Positions 58,001 through 64,000 of a stretch of DNA of 64,000 nt are shown piece by piece. The notes under the pieces were generated by a model, which saw nothing but the letters and a program-made list of their open reading frames with translations, was not told the origin of the DNA and did no database searches. The first letter of the stretch is position 1. Each line of letters starts with the position of its first letter. Source of the stretch: JAAYKT01 sp964408955 (GTDB lineage Bacteria; Bacillota; Clostridia; Lutisporales; Lutisporaceae); assembly GCA_964408955.1 (NCBI GenBank), contig CAYPBK010000005.1, forward strand, positions 22,407 through 86,406, read 5' to 3'. Position numbers and translations under genes: made by a program.

Positions 58001-59548
58001 GAGAAACACTTAACAAAAGCAGAGCAGGATAAAATACAAAAGTATACGAATGATTGGGAGGCAGCCTATAAAGTAGGAAATAAAAAAGGTATGGAAGATG
58101 CCCATGCATCGGCGGAGAAAATAAGAGACGGGAAAAGAAGCGAAAATGAAATAGGAACCGGTGATGGTAATACAATAACAATAGGTTTCGGAGGCAATTC
58201 AAGCAACAGCACAAGCAGCGGTACAAGCAGTAGCTCAGGTAAAAGCGGCGGGAGCAGCGGGAATGATGCTGCAAAGCAACAAGTGGAACAAGCAAGACTC
58301 AAAGCCGAAGCCCAGATAGCGGAAATACTGAAAGATAATGAAAAAGCAAAAGATCTAATAAACCTGATAAAAGCTAAAGAAATATCCTATGATGCAGCAA
58401 TTCAAGCCGGTAAAAACAGCGAAGCAGAATTATATGCACAAGGGGCACAAATATTGCTTCAGAAACTTAAAGAACAAACTGAGAAAGAAAAAAACAAGAC
58501 CTTAGCAGAAAACCTATTAAGTATCGGAGATAAAGGAGATGCAGTAAAAGACTTACAGAAGCTGCTTATAGGAGCAGGGATCTACAAAGTAGAAATAAAC
58601 GGTAAAACCCGTTACCTTGAAGAAGACGGTGACTTCGGGAAAATAACCCAGGCAGCGGTAAAAGTATACCAGGAAAAGAAGGGGTTAACCGTAGACGGGA
58701 TAGCAGGTCCACAAACCCTGAAGAGCCTTATAGGCTCAAACTACAACAAATACGCAGAAATACTTGATAAAATGCAATTCGGAAAAGGACAATACAATAA
58801 TGATAAAGAAGAAGCACAAAGACTTGCCAATACTATGGGAACGGGTAATGCCCAAAACCTTGAGGAAAGGCTTGAAGCTTTGATAGAAGCTGAAGGATGG
58901 TTAAGATGGCCGGAGAGAACAAACGAGGAGATCTATTATATTAATATGTCCCCACGCTCGGATGGTATTATTGCAGGGATGTATGGAACGAGTAACTTAA
59001 TTGACATTGATTATTGGTATCCTCTGCCAGAACAAAAAGATATGTTTTATGAGGGAACAATGGCATCATCTGCCGCTGCTATGATTGTATTTGGCTTTGC
59101 ATCTATGGGTGATGTGGTGAAAAATGATAAGTCATATATTGTTGAGGTCGCGGCAGGGGCAGGAAAGACCTTTGGACCAATGAATCCCGGACCACTCGCA
59201 GATGATGTTGCAAGAACATTTTCCGGTGGAACGTACACTCAAAAAGTACTAACACAAGATACTACTTTTTATCGTGTGCATGGCGGTGATGCAGGTAAAG
59301 TAGGTAGCTTTATGTCACGGACACCACAAAATGGTGCTATGCAGTCTCAAATTGACTTGGCTTTAAATCCTGCTTGGGGCAATTCAGCAATTTCGGTGAC
59401 AAAGGTTACTGTGCCAAAAGGTACTGTTATCTACGAGGGCTCAGCTGCCTCTCAAAGTATAAATGGTGGTGCGGGTTCGTTGTTAGGTGGAGGTAATCAA
59501 ATTTATAGACCGAAAGGAGCGTTGAATTCATCATGGTTCGGAAAATAA
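55025..59548 (+). CDS. RHS/YD-repeat polymorphic toxin with ART-like tip (N-terminus missing)
   Basis: The frame opens after a stop at 54923 and immediately reads YD repeats (DQNGNTIVFEFNALEKQ), so the secretion-related N-terminal part of an RHS protein is absent; the TTG at 55025 has no ribosome site. About 25-30 YD repeats (Y-x-Y-D-x-x-G-N/R) are followed by the RHS core RYYDPYIGRFISEDSYW near residue 940, a Ser/Gly linker, a peptidoglycan-binding domain (about 1162-1238) and, after MGTGNA, a tip from about 1276. The tip ends with TTFYRVHGGDAGKVGSFMSR and VTVPKGTVIYEG, then GGGNQIYRP. This resembles ADP-ribosyltransferase-type toxins; the family is inferred. A Cys-rich small gene overlaps the end and is the likely immunity gene. 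Confidence 0.85.
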   Translation: MIKDAYGNTQEFKYDPAGNAVTLKDQKGNITKLKYDENNRLSEKRIPTEEIGSGNHYYYIEKYVYDETGNLLSQIITGTKEPMSKRVTNYTYYPNGLLQETVRSSGSNIKYRYDKNGNLTGTESLRENGIYDITKYEYDNENKMTASIQLADEDNILTEDIDNITELRDSENSGKIMIITGYEYDLLGNKTKTIYPKAYSYPESDGERRTEYTEEYSYDTLNRLERIDRQYNGKEVSIKYFYDEAGNKNKEINERGDEIIYAYDSMNRLIAMTDALKKTYTYEYDPVGNKTRETNPKGDTISYNYDKLNRITKTIDPYGKVINKKVYDEKGNIIKDIEAKGYLAGNTDGDRYGTEYKHDLAGRIIKIIDPEGGITKYEYNQFGELIQHTDALGNASQYEYDGEGRLIKVTDPLGISTKYTWDKAGNKLTITDGRSKITKYSYGSFGMLATYTDADQQETKYKHDLTLTVASMIDRNGKETKYSYDNKGLLTEKKVTETEDEISYTYDALGNKETMTDTTGTSIYKYNENNWLISIEKDGELQLNYAYDQIGNITNITDRQGNTTKYTYDKSGRMETVNFDGRTITYEYDENGNRKNISYDGETEENYTYDKNNRLLELINKKAGGSIISSYNYTYDKAGRQTSKEDGYGRTEYTYDKIGRMQKVETPGKTTVYAYDGAGNRISQDETYTSEQTIAAIEGTGISEINYIIKRSEYIYGNTNTLLKLSEKMKNEAGAELLQKITTFRYDKNGNEQRRTVEYITLYNKENPKAYEAAVYNEDTTKPIHAVVDQTVNNYDGFNRLIKTEIIKMGVRTTVEYTYNGDGLRIEKTIKRSDKENTAKTTNYLYDRQHVILEERENDEIKYVRGINYIARIDDTGKLSYYLYNGHGDVVQTINENGQTENQYDYDIFGNPTLTIEEYENNIRYAGEFYDAETGLYYLRARYYDPYIGRFISEDSYWGEDINPLSLNLYTYCYNDPIKYIDPTGHIVSAWDEKHLTKAEQDKIQKYTNDWEAAYKVGNKKGMEDAHASAEKIRDGKRSENEIGTGDGNTITIGFGGNSSNSTSSGTSSSSGKSGGSSGNDAAKQQVEQARLKAEAQIAEILKDNEKAKDLINLIKAKEISYDAAIQAGKNSEAELYAQGAQILLQKLKEQTEKEKNKTLAENLLSIGDKGDAVKDLQKLLIGAGIYKVEINGKTRYLEEDGDFGKITQAAVKVYQEKKGLTVDGIAGPQTLKSLIGSNYNKYAEILDKMQFGKGQYNNDKEEAQRLANTMGTGNAQNLEERLEALIEAEGWLRWPERTNEEIYYINMSPRSDGIIAGMYGTSNLIDIDYWYPLPEQKDMFYEGTMASSAAAMIVFGFASMGDVVKNDKSYIVEVAAGAGKTFGPMNPGPLADDVARTFSGGTYTQKVLTQDTTFYRVHGGDAGKVGSFMSRTPQNGAMQSQIDLALNPAWGNSAISVTKVTVPKGTVIYEGSAASQSINGGAGSLLGGGNQIYRPKGALNSSWFGK
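56786..58851 (+). repeat. 2,066-bp direct repeat of RHS core, copy 2
   Basis: Same segment as 48932-50997. It covers the last YD repeats, RHS core, linker and peptidoglycan-binding domain and stops at the base where the toxin tips diverge. Recombination between the copies would exchange tips or delete 7,854 bp including the lipase pair and the IS. Confidence 0.95.
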
Positions 59549-59838
59549 TGTGTGAATGCTCAGAACGGTATGAAACAAAGATAGATACTTGGAAGCTATT
59601 TGAGGAAATTAAAAGTTATTTTGAGGAACAGGTATCTTTAGGGGTCTATGAAGACATCTCTGTTACGGAACCTTATTATGTTGGGCAATCTGATGCACAA
59701 ACCATTAAGTGGTACGCAGATAAGTGGTATAGGTGCAAAATTTGCGGTTGCCTATGGGAGTTCGTTTATCCTGATTTCCCTGCTAATGGGTTTGTACGAA
59801 AATTCCCTGATGGTGTATATAGGGAAAGAGGTTATTAA
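59533..59838 (+). CDS. Small Cys-rich protein, predicted immunity to the ART-like tip
   Basis: The 101-residue acidic protein has two cysteine pairs (MCECSE and CKICGCLW) that could hold a metal, and a conserved-looking end YPDFPANGFVRKF. It overlaps the 3' end of the RHS gene by 16 bases (or by one base if the ATG at 59548 is used), which is the normal position for an immunity gene. Function is inferred from position only. Confidence 0.7.
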   Translation: MVRKIMCECSERYETKIDTWKLFEEIKSYFEEQVSLGVYEDISVTEPYYVGQSDAQTIKWYADKWYRCKICGCLWEFVYPDFPANGFVRKFPDGVYRERGY

Positions 59839-60200
59839 TAATCTGAGGTCAATAGAGATCTAGCCATGCTCCTTGACAAACAGAGGTGTACCCTTTCAGA
59901 CACTTAGTATAATGCTAGCTTTGGCTGAAACAGTGTAACTACAGCCATCTGAAAGGTGTACATTGCACAATTTACAGCTACCTAAGGGAAAATAGACGCT
60001 ACCTGTTCAAAGTCCTTAAGCGGCCGGCATTGCCGGTCACTGTGAACCGGCGGGAGCACCCAAAGGTGCACCCGCCTTTAACCTGCACAGTTTTCGACCC
60101 CATGGTTCACCCTGTGATTTAAGGAATGAAGGCATATTTCGGGGCTGCATTTTGAAGGGAAATACTCTTTCGCAGAAAGCCGCCAAATCCGGTTTCATTT
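59839..60200. other. Leader of orphan cassette A
   Basis: The first 200 bases hold two G+C-rich hairpins (GGCCGGC-ATT-GCCGGTC, and GGCGGGAGCACC/GGTGCACCCGCC ending in TTT at 60048-60079). From 60080 on, the sequence belongs to the ~0.9-kb repeat shared with cassette B. No start codon with a good ribosome site is seen. Confidence 0.6.
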
Positions 60201-60972
60201 TTGCCGAAGGGGCAAAATACCTTATGGCGGCAACTAAAACGCGACAAAGCGGCACAAGCACAAATACTCGAAGCAACAAAAGAATACACCGATGCAGCAG
60301 CAAAAGGCGACAAAGCTGCAATGAATGCAGCGCACCAAAAAGCAGAAGATGCCAGAGCAGGAAAAATATATAACAAAGGAACCATAGACACAAAAACCAT
60401 AGCCAAAGAAATAGAAGAAGTAACAAAAAGCGAATATGTGACCAAAGAAGCAAAAAGTGACCTGAATAAATCCAATATAACCTACATAACAACAAAAACA
60501 AATAGCAGAATAGAAAAAGAAGAACAAAATAAAATAGTAAGCGAAATAAATAAAACAAGAAAAGAAACAAATATAACAGAACCAAAAGTTACAGGAACTA
60601 TAGGTCTTGGAAGCATACCAAAGACGACGGGTAATAATACAAAAAGCCCGAATAATGAGCAAAAATATCAAGCTCTGTTCAATGAGTGGATAAAAACCTC
60701 ACCAGACAGACTTAAGGATTTAAGCGCACTTGATTATTTTAAATTGAGAATACTTAGCGAAGGTACTAAAAACAATATCTCGACATATACAATGGAAGAA
60801 CTGGACAAGATTTATCTGGAAGAATATGAATATAAGTCACAAATACATGGTATTCAAGGTGTAGCCTTCACAATATGGGGAATTAAAAGTGCATATACCT
60901 CCTATATAGAGAATAATAGAGCTGTCCAAGAAGCTAAGAGTGTGGGTAATGCTGCTAAGGGCGCGGGTAAGA
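60080..60972 (+). repeat. Common leader and linker of orphan cassettes, copy A
   Basis: It matches 61863-62755 at a constant offset of 1,783 bases with scattered substitutions; the first part also matches 63389-63613. It contains a fixed untranslated front (TTTTCGACCCCATGGTTCAC) and the coding linker up to the point where the toxin tips diverge. Confidence 0.9.
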
Positions 60973-61283
60973 TGCCAAGTTCTAGTACTAAAGTTATAAA
61001 TACTCCTGAAGTGAAAGCACCAAATGCTATAAAGTCAACTAATGTTACAGGTTCGTGGGATAGTTATTTAGGTAAAAATACTACAAATATAAATCCTAGA
61101 ACAGGAGCAGTTGATCCGAATAGGATATTCTCGGCTGATGGTACAAAAAGTATTCGATTTGGCAGTCATGAAATGGGAAGTATGGGGACTCCTAAAGGGC
61201 ACTTCCATTATGAAACTTGGATGTATGATGCTGCAACAGACACAATGACAGTTACAAATACATTGCAACGGATTATACAATAG
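60201..61283 (+). CDS. Orphan RHS toxin tip, cassette A
   Basis: The frame gives 360 residues: an Ala/Lys-rich linker (RDKAAQAQILEATKEY, KAAMNAAHQKAEDARAGK) resembling the post-core linker of the RHS genes, a helical part shared with cassette B (to about residue 257), and a unique tip. The tip contains DPNRIFSADGTKSIRFGSHE and GHFHYETWMYDAATDTM, a module seen at the ends of Firmicutes polymorphic toxins; its activity is unknown to me. The TTG at 60201 has no ribosome site and there is no shell, so the module is probably silent until recombined onto a full RHS gene. A small gene follows after 14 bases. Confidence 0.65.
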   Translation: MPKGQNTLWRQLKRDKAAQAQILEATKEYTDAAAKGDKAAMNAAHQKAEDARAGKIYNKGTIDTKTIAKEIEEVTKSEYVTKEAKSDLNKSNITYITTKTNSRIEKEEQNKIVSEINKTRKETNITEPKVTGTIGLGSIPKTTGNNTKSPNNEQKYQALFNEWIKTSPDRLKDLSALDYFKLRILSEGTKNNISTYTMEELDKIYLEEYEYKSQIHGIQGVAFTIWGIKSAYTSYIENNRAVQEAKSVGNAAKGAGKMPSSSTKVINTPEVKAPNAIKSTNVTGSWDSYLGKNTTNINPRTGAVDPNRIFSADGTKSIRFGSHEMGSMGTPKGHFHYETWMYDAATDTMTVTNTLQRIIQ

Positions 61284-61297
61284 AAAGGGCGAAGAAT

Positions 61298-61681
61298 ATG
61301 AGAGTTCAAGTTAATGAAATAATATCAGAAGATTCAAATAACTTTGTGCTTTTCTCCACAGATTTTGGAGATGCTAAGGCTTTCTGGGAAGGAGAGGAGC
61401 CGGTAGCAAGGAGAGAGTATCAAGTTGAAGTAGACGTCAATGATACACTAATCTGGCACAAAGATGTACTTAAAGATGACAATAGAAATTATTCTATTGA
61501 ATTAAAAAATAACCTTATTCTTATTTCTGGTAATTTAGAGTCTATAGACGATGATGGCTATGCGGTTTTAAGAATAGGTGACAGCATTGTACCTTTTATA
61601 GCGATAGGTGAACCCTTTCAAGTTGACTCTTTTATCAAATTGTCAATAAAATCAATTTCCTTATCGCCAATAAGTTATTAG
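61298..61681 (+). CDS. Predicted immunity protein of cassette A
   Basis: The 127-residue beta-rich acidic protein (FVLFSTDFGDAKAFWEGEEP, LIWHKDVLKDD, LESIDDDGYAVLRIGDSIV) has no signal peptide. It begins 14 bases after the orphan tip and has AAAGGG upstream. The position indicates immunity; I do not recognise a named family. Confidence 0.65.
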   Translation: MRVQVNEIISEDSNNFVLFSTDFGDAKAFWEGEEPVARREYQVEVDVNDTLIWHKDVLKDDNRNYSIELKNNLILISGNLESIDDDGYAVLRIGDSIVPFIAIGEPFQVDSFIKLSIKSISLSPISY

Positions 61682-62016
61682 AAACACATAGGGGTCAGCA
61701 ATGACCCCCATGAAATCTTTGATCAATACGGCATCCTGTAAAGTACAACCCCGATTGCGCCCCCCTTGTTACAAATCCGACCCCGATAGTGATTGCTTAC
61801 ATCAGCCCGCATTGCGGGGCGATGTGATCTGGAGCGGGGAAGCTCTGCGACCCCGCTCCTTTAACCTGCGCAGTTTTCGACCCCATGGTTCACCCTGTAA
61901 TTGAAGGAATGAAGGCATATTGTGAGACTACATTTTAAAGTAAAATACTCTTTCGCAGAAAGCCGCCAAATCCGGTTTCATTGTTGCCGAAGGGGCAAAA
62001 TACCTTATGGCGGTAA
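61682..62016. other. Leader of orphan cassette B
   Basis: Two hairpins, CCCGC-ATT-GCGGG and GGAGCGGGG/CCCCGCTCC followed by TTTAACC (61832-61865), occupy the same places as the two hairpins of cassette A but with different bases. The shared leader starts at 61863. An in-frame TAA at 62014-62016 stands where cassette A has CAA, so B cannot be read through from upstream. A ~67-codon open frame here looks spurious. Confidence 0.6.
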
Positions 62017-62755
62017 CTAAAACGCGACAAAGCAGCACAAGCACAAATACTCGAAGCAACAAAAGAATACACCGATGCAGTAGCAAAAGGCGACAAAGCA
62101 GCAATGAATGCAGCGCACCAAAAAGCAGAAGACGCCAGAGCAGGAAAAATATATAACAAAGGAACCATAGACACAAAAACCATAGCCAAAGAAATAGAAG
62201 AAGTAACAAAAAGCGAATATGTGACCAAAGAAGCAAAAAGTGACCTGAATAAATCCAATATAACCTACATAACAACAAAAACAAATAGCAGAATAGAAAA
62301 AGAAGAACAAAATAAAATAGTAAGCGAAATAAATAAAACAAGAAAAGAAACAAATATAACAGAACCAAAAGTTACAGGAACTATAGGTCTTGGAAGCATA
62401 CCAAAGACGACGGGTAATAATACAAAAAGCCCGAATAATGAGCAAAAATATCAAGCTCTGTTCAATGAGTGGATAAAAACCTCACCAGACAGACTTAAGG
62501 ATTTAAGCGCACTTGATTATTTTAAATTGAGAATACTTAGCGAAGGTACTAAAAACAATATCTCGAAATATACGATGGAAGAACTGGACAAGATTTATCT
62601 GGAAGAATATAAATATAAGTCACAAATTCAAGGTATTCAAAGTTCAGCTCTCACACTGTGGGGAATTAAAAGTGCATACACCTCCTATATAGAGAATAAC
62701 AGAGTTGTCCAAGAAGCGAAGAGTGTGGGTAATGCTGCTAAGGGTGCGGGGAAGG
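61863..62755 (+). repeat. Common leader and linker of orphan cassettes, copy B
   Basis: Partner of 60080-60972 (offset 1,783). Homology fades at AAGGGTGCGGGGAAG, exactly where the unique tip of cassette B starts. Confidence 0.9.
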
Positions 62756-63063
62756 CTGTTACTAATTTGGGCCAATCTTATGGAAAGTTTGGCACTGTTG
62801 TAGAGAATCCTGGAGCAAAGATAACTGGTTTTTCTAGACATGCTGTTAATCAGGCTATTACGAGGGGAGTCACAACGGAGGTAATCCAGAATACAGTTAA
62901 TAACCCTGTTGCTGTTCTATCTCAACGTGGAGGAACTAGCTTTGCATATGTATCAAACGAAGCTGTTGTAGTAGTTAAAAATACAGGTGAAATAATTACA
63001 ACATACGGAAAAAGTAACTTTGATGCTATTGTACAGCAGGTGTTGAAGGAGGCGATAAAATGA
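62104..63063 (+). CDS. Orphan RHS toxin tip, cassette B (DUF4258-like end)
   Basis: The frame is open from 62017; the ATG at 62104 is internal to the linker and lacks a ribosome site. The first ~215 residues are almost the same as cassette A. The unique tip (KITGFSRHAVNQAITRGVTT, then VVVVKNTGEIITTYGKSNF) resembles DUF4258/BECR-fold ribonuclease-type domains with a conserved early histidine; this is inference. The immunity gene overlaps its stop by four bases. Like cassette A it is probably a silent reserve module. Confidence 0.65.
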   Translation: MNAAHQKAEDARAGKIYNKGTIDTKTIAKEIEEVTKSEYVTKEAKSDLNKSNITYITTKTNSRIEKEEQNKIVSEINKTRKETNITEPKVTGTIGLGSIPKTTGNNTKSPNNEQKYQALFNEWIKTSPDRLKDLSALDYFKLRILSEGTKNNISKYTMEELDKIYLEEYKYKSQIQGIQSSALTLWGIKSAYTSYIENNRVVQEAKSVGNAAKGAGKAVTNLGQSYGKFGTVVENPGAKITGFSRHAVNQAITRGVTTEVIQNTVNNPVAVLSQRGGTSFAYVSNEAVVVVKNTGEIITTYGKSNFDAIVQQVLKEAIK

Positions 63064-63245
63064 GTGAGAAATATCATTGTCCCCTTTTAAGCAGGATAAT
63101 AGAAGAAGGTTTGTGTATTGATATTAATTATGAAAATGAAAAAATAATGAAAGAAGATGAGTTAAAGTTAATCAAAAAAATGCTTAATAAGACGAATACA
63201 GAGATAAAAGAAATATGTCGGAATTGTAAACACTATCCTCTATAG
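63060..63245 (+). CDS. Predicted immunity protein of cassette B
   Basis: The 61-residue protein has four cysteines (YHCPLL, EGLCIDINYE, ICRNCKHYPL). AAGGAGG precedes the ATG, which overlaps the orphan-tip stop, so translation is coupled. The strong ribosome site contrasts with the absence of one for the tip itself. This size and Cys pattern are common beside DUF4258-type tips. Confidence 0.7.
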   Translation: MSEKYHCPLLSRIIEEGLCIDINYENEKIMKEDELKLIKKMLNKTNTEIKEICRNCKHYPL

Positions 63246-63615
63246 GAAATATATGAATAGCGAGAAGTAAAGGAGATAAGCAATAGGGCCATGCTTGACC
63301 CCTATACAATCCTTGACAAATATGATATTCTGCAAAACATGACACCGCTTGTGCCCCCATTGCTGAAAATCCGACCCCGATGAAAATCGTTTTCGACCCC
63401 ATGGTTCACCCTACAAATTGAGGTGACGAAACATATTTTGAGGCTGTATTTTAAAGTAAAAATACTCTTTCGCAGAAGGTCGCTAAATACGGTTTCATTG
63501 TTGCCGAAGGGGTAAACACCTTATGGCGGTAACTAAAACGGGACACAGCGGCACAAGCACAAATACTCGAAGCAACAAAAGAATATAGCGATGCAGCAGC
63601 AAAAGGCGACAAAAA
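63246..63615. other. Remnant of a third cassette leader (C)
   Basis: The stretch holds no gene. The part before 63389 resembles the region before cassette B (CCGACCCCGAT), and 63389-63613 is a 225-base copy of the shared leader. An in-frame TAA at 63530 matches that of cassette B. Confidence 0.7.
63389..63613 (+). repeat. Truncated cassette leader, copy C
   Basis: It matches 60090-60314 at a constant offset of 3,299 bases. It is cut off in the linker after GGCGACAAA and continues directly into conjugation-gene DNA. Confidence 0.88.
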
Positions 63616-63972
63616 AGTACGGATTATATCAATCCCATGGACATCAATCTTAATTATTCCGAAGATGAAAACCCACTATCGCTGAAGTCTGATTTTATCC
63701 TTTCTTTATGTGAGCTGATTGTCGGCGGCTTAAAGCCTGTGGAAAAAAGTATCATAGACCGATGTGTCCGTCTTATCTATGCTGATTACCTTGCCGACCC
63801 CGTACCTCAGAATATGCCTATCTTACAAGACCTGTATGATGCCCTTGCAGATCAAGAGGAAAAAGAGGCACAGCATATCAGAGCCTCACTTGAAATTTAT
63901 GTGACAGGCTCTCTTAATGTATTCAACCACCGCACCAACGTAAATATTTCCAAAACATACAGAGCTGTATAA
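63616..63972 (+). pseudogene. VirB4/TraE-type conjugation ATPase fragment
   Basis: From 63616 the frame reads STDYINPMDINLNYSEDENP, then KSIIDRCVRLIYADYLADP and SLEIYVTGSLNVFNHRTNVN. This is the middle of the VirB4-like AAA ATPase of Firmicutes integrative conjugative elements (Tn916/CTn type). Both the N-terminal part and everything after about residue 100 are missing; the last few residues (SKTYRAV) no longer match. The ATG at 63637 is an internal methionine. It is a gene fragment joined to the third RHS cassette leader and shows that a conjugative element was once recombined here. Confidence 0.8.
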
Positions 63973-64000
63973 AATTATGACCACTAAATTATCTGATGAA

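Noticed and set aside
61701..61904. 67-codon open frame between cassettes A and B
   Set aside because: It lies over the hairpins and the shared non-coding leader, has no ribosome site and shows no protein-like composition.
48932..63613. CRISPR array or phase-variable inverted repeats in the repeat-rich region
   Set aside because: The repeats are long coding direct repeats; there are no short regularly spaced repeats, cas genes or invertible segments with a recombinase.

Overview
The window is a low-GC Firmicutes chromosome segment, most likely from an anaerobic clostridium. The evidence is the A+T-rich sequence, strong AGGAGG ribosome sites (often with TTG starts), the order tig-clpP-clpX-lonB-lon-engB, a T-box leader on trpS, 2-hydroxyacyl-CoA dehydratase-type activase genes and a split glycine decarboxylase (gcvPA/gcvPB). 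I cannot name the genus. I saw no rRNA, tRNA or CRISPR array.

Bases 1-10.3k hold a tyrosyl-tRNA synthetase-like protein that has lost its catalytic motifs, followed by the protein quality-control cluster: trigger factor, ClpP, ClpX, LonB, Lon and the GTPase EngB. Bases 10.3-15.1k encode a CPBP membrane protease, a membrane glycosyltransferase, an EamA transporter and a MocR-type regulator with a palindromic operator. Bases 15.4-18.5k are an operon of two HgdB/DUF2229-like proteins plus an ASKHA activase; a second pair of the same two proteins lies on the minus strand at 25.7-27.7k. Between them are an FMN-binding-type protein, a PerR-like Fur regulator, argG-argH, an acetyltransferase, a nitroreductase-like protein and an archaeal-type phosphoglycerate mutase. 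Two half-size chromate transporters follow. Bases 29-36.7k are a one-carbon block: S-adenosylhomocysteine (or S-inosylhomocysteine) hydrolase, an SAH/MTA/deoxyadenosine deaminase, a CoA-binding protein and gcvT-gcvH-gcvPA-gcvPB. Bases 37-47.2k encode a patatin, a Na/Pi cotransporter, a YwaF-like protein, T-box-trpS, a histidine phosphatase, an EamA transporter, an MBL-fold protein and an SLC13-type permease with TrkA-C domains.

Bases 47.2-64k are accessory DNA dominated by an RHS/YD-repeat polymorphic toxin locus. A 2,066-bp segment (48932-50997) recurs without length change at 56786-58851 and ends at the same base before two unrelated toxin tips. One tip is a lipase followed by an ankyrin lipoprotein; the other is an ADP-ribosyltransferase-like domain followed by a small Cys-rich protein. 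Two further toxin-immunity cassettes sit behind an ~0.9-kb common leader (60.1-61.7k and 61.9-63.2k). A third 225-bp leader copy is fused directly to a fragment of a VirB4/TraE-type conjugation ATPase. An IS1634-like element and the 5' piece of a group II intron lie between the two RHS copies. Neither RHS copy has its N-terminal part or a convincing start in this window, so the region looks like a store of toxin tips shaped by recombination.

Several dispersed non-coding repeats are also present: a ~166-bp element with inverted ends (two full and three partial copies) and hairpin units with compensatory changes upstream of 42.9k.
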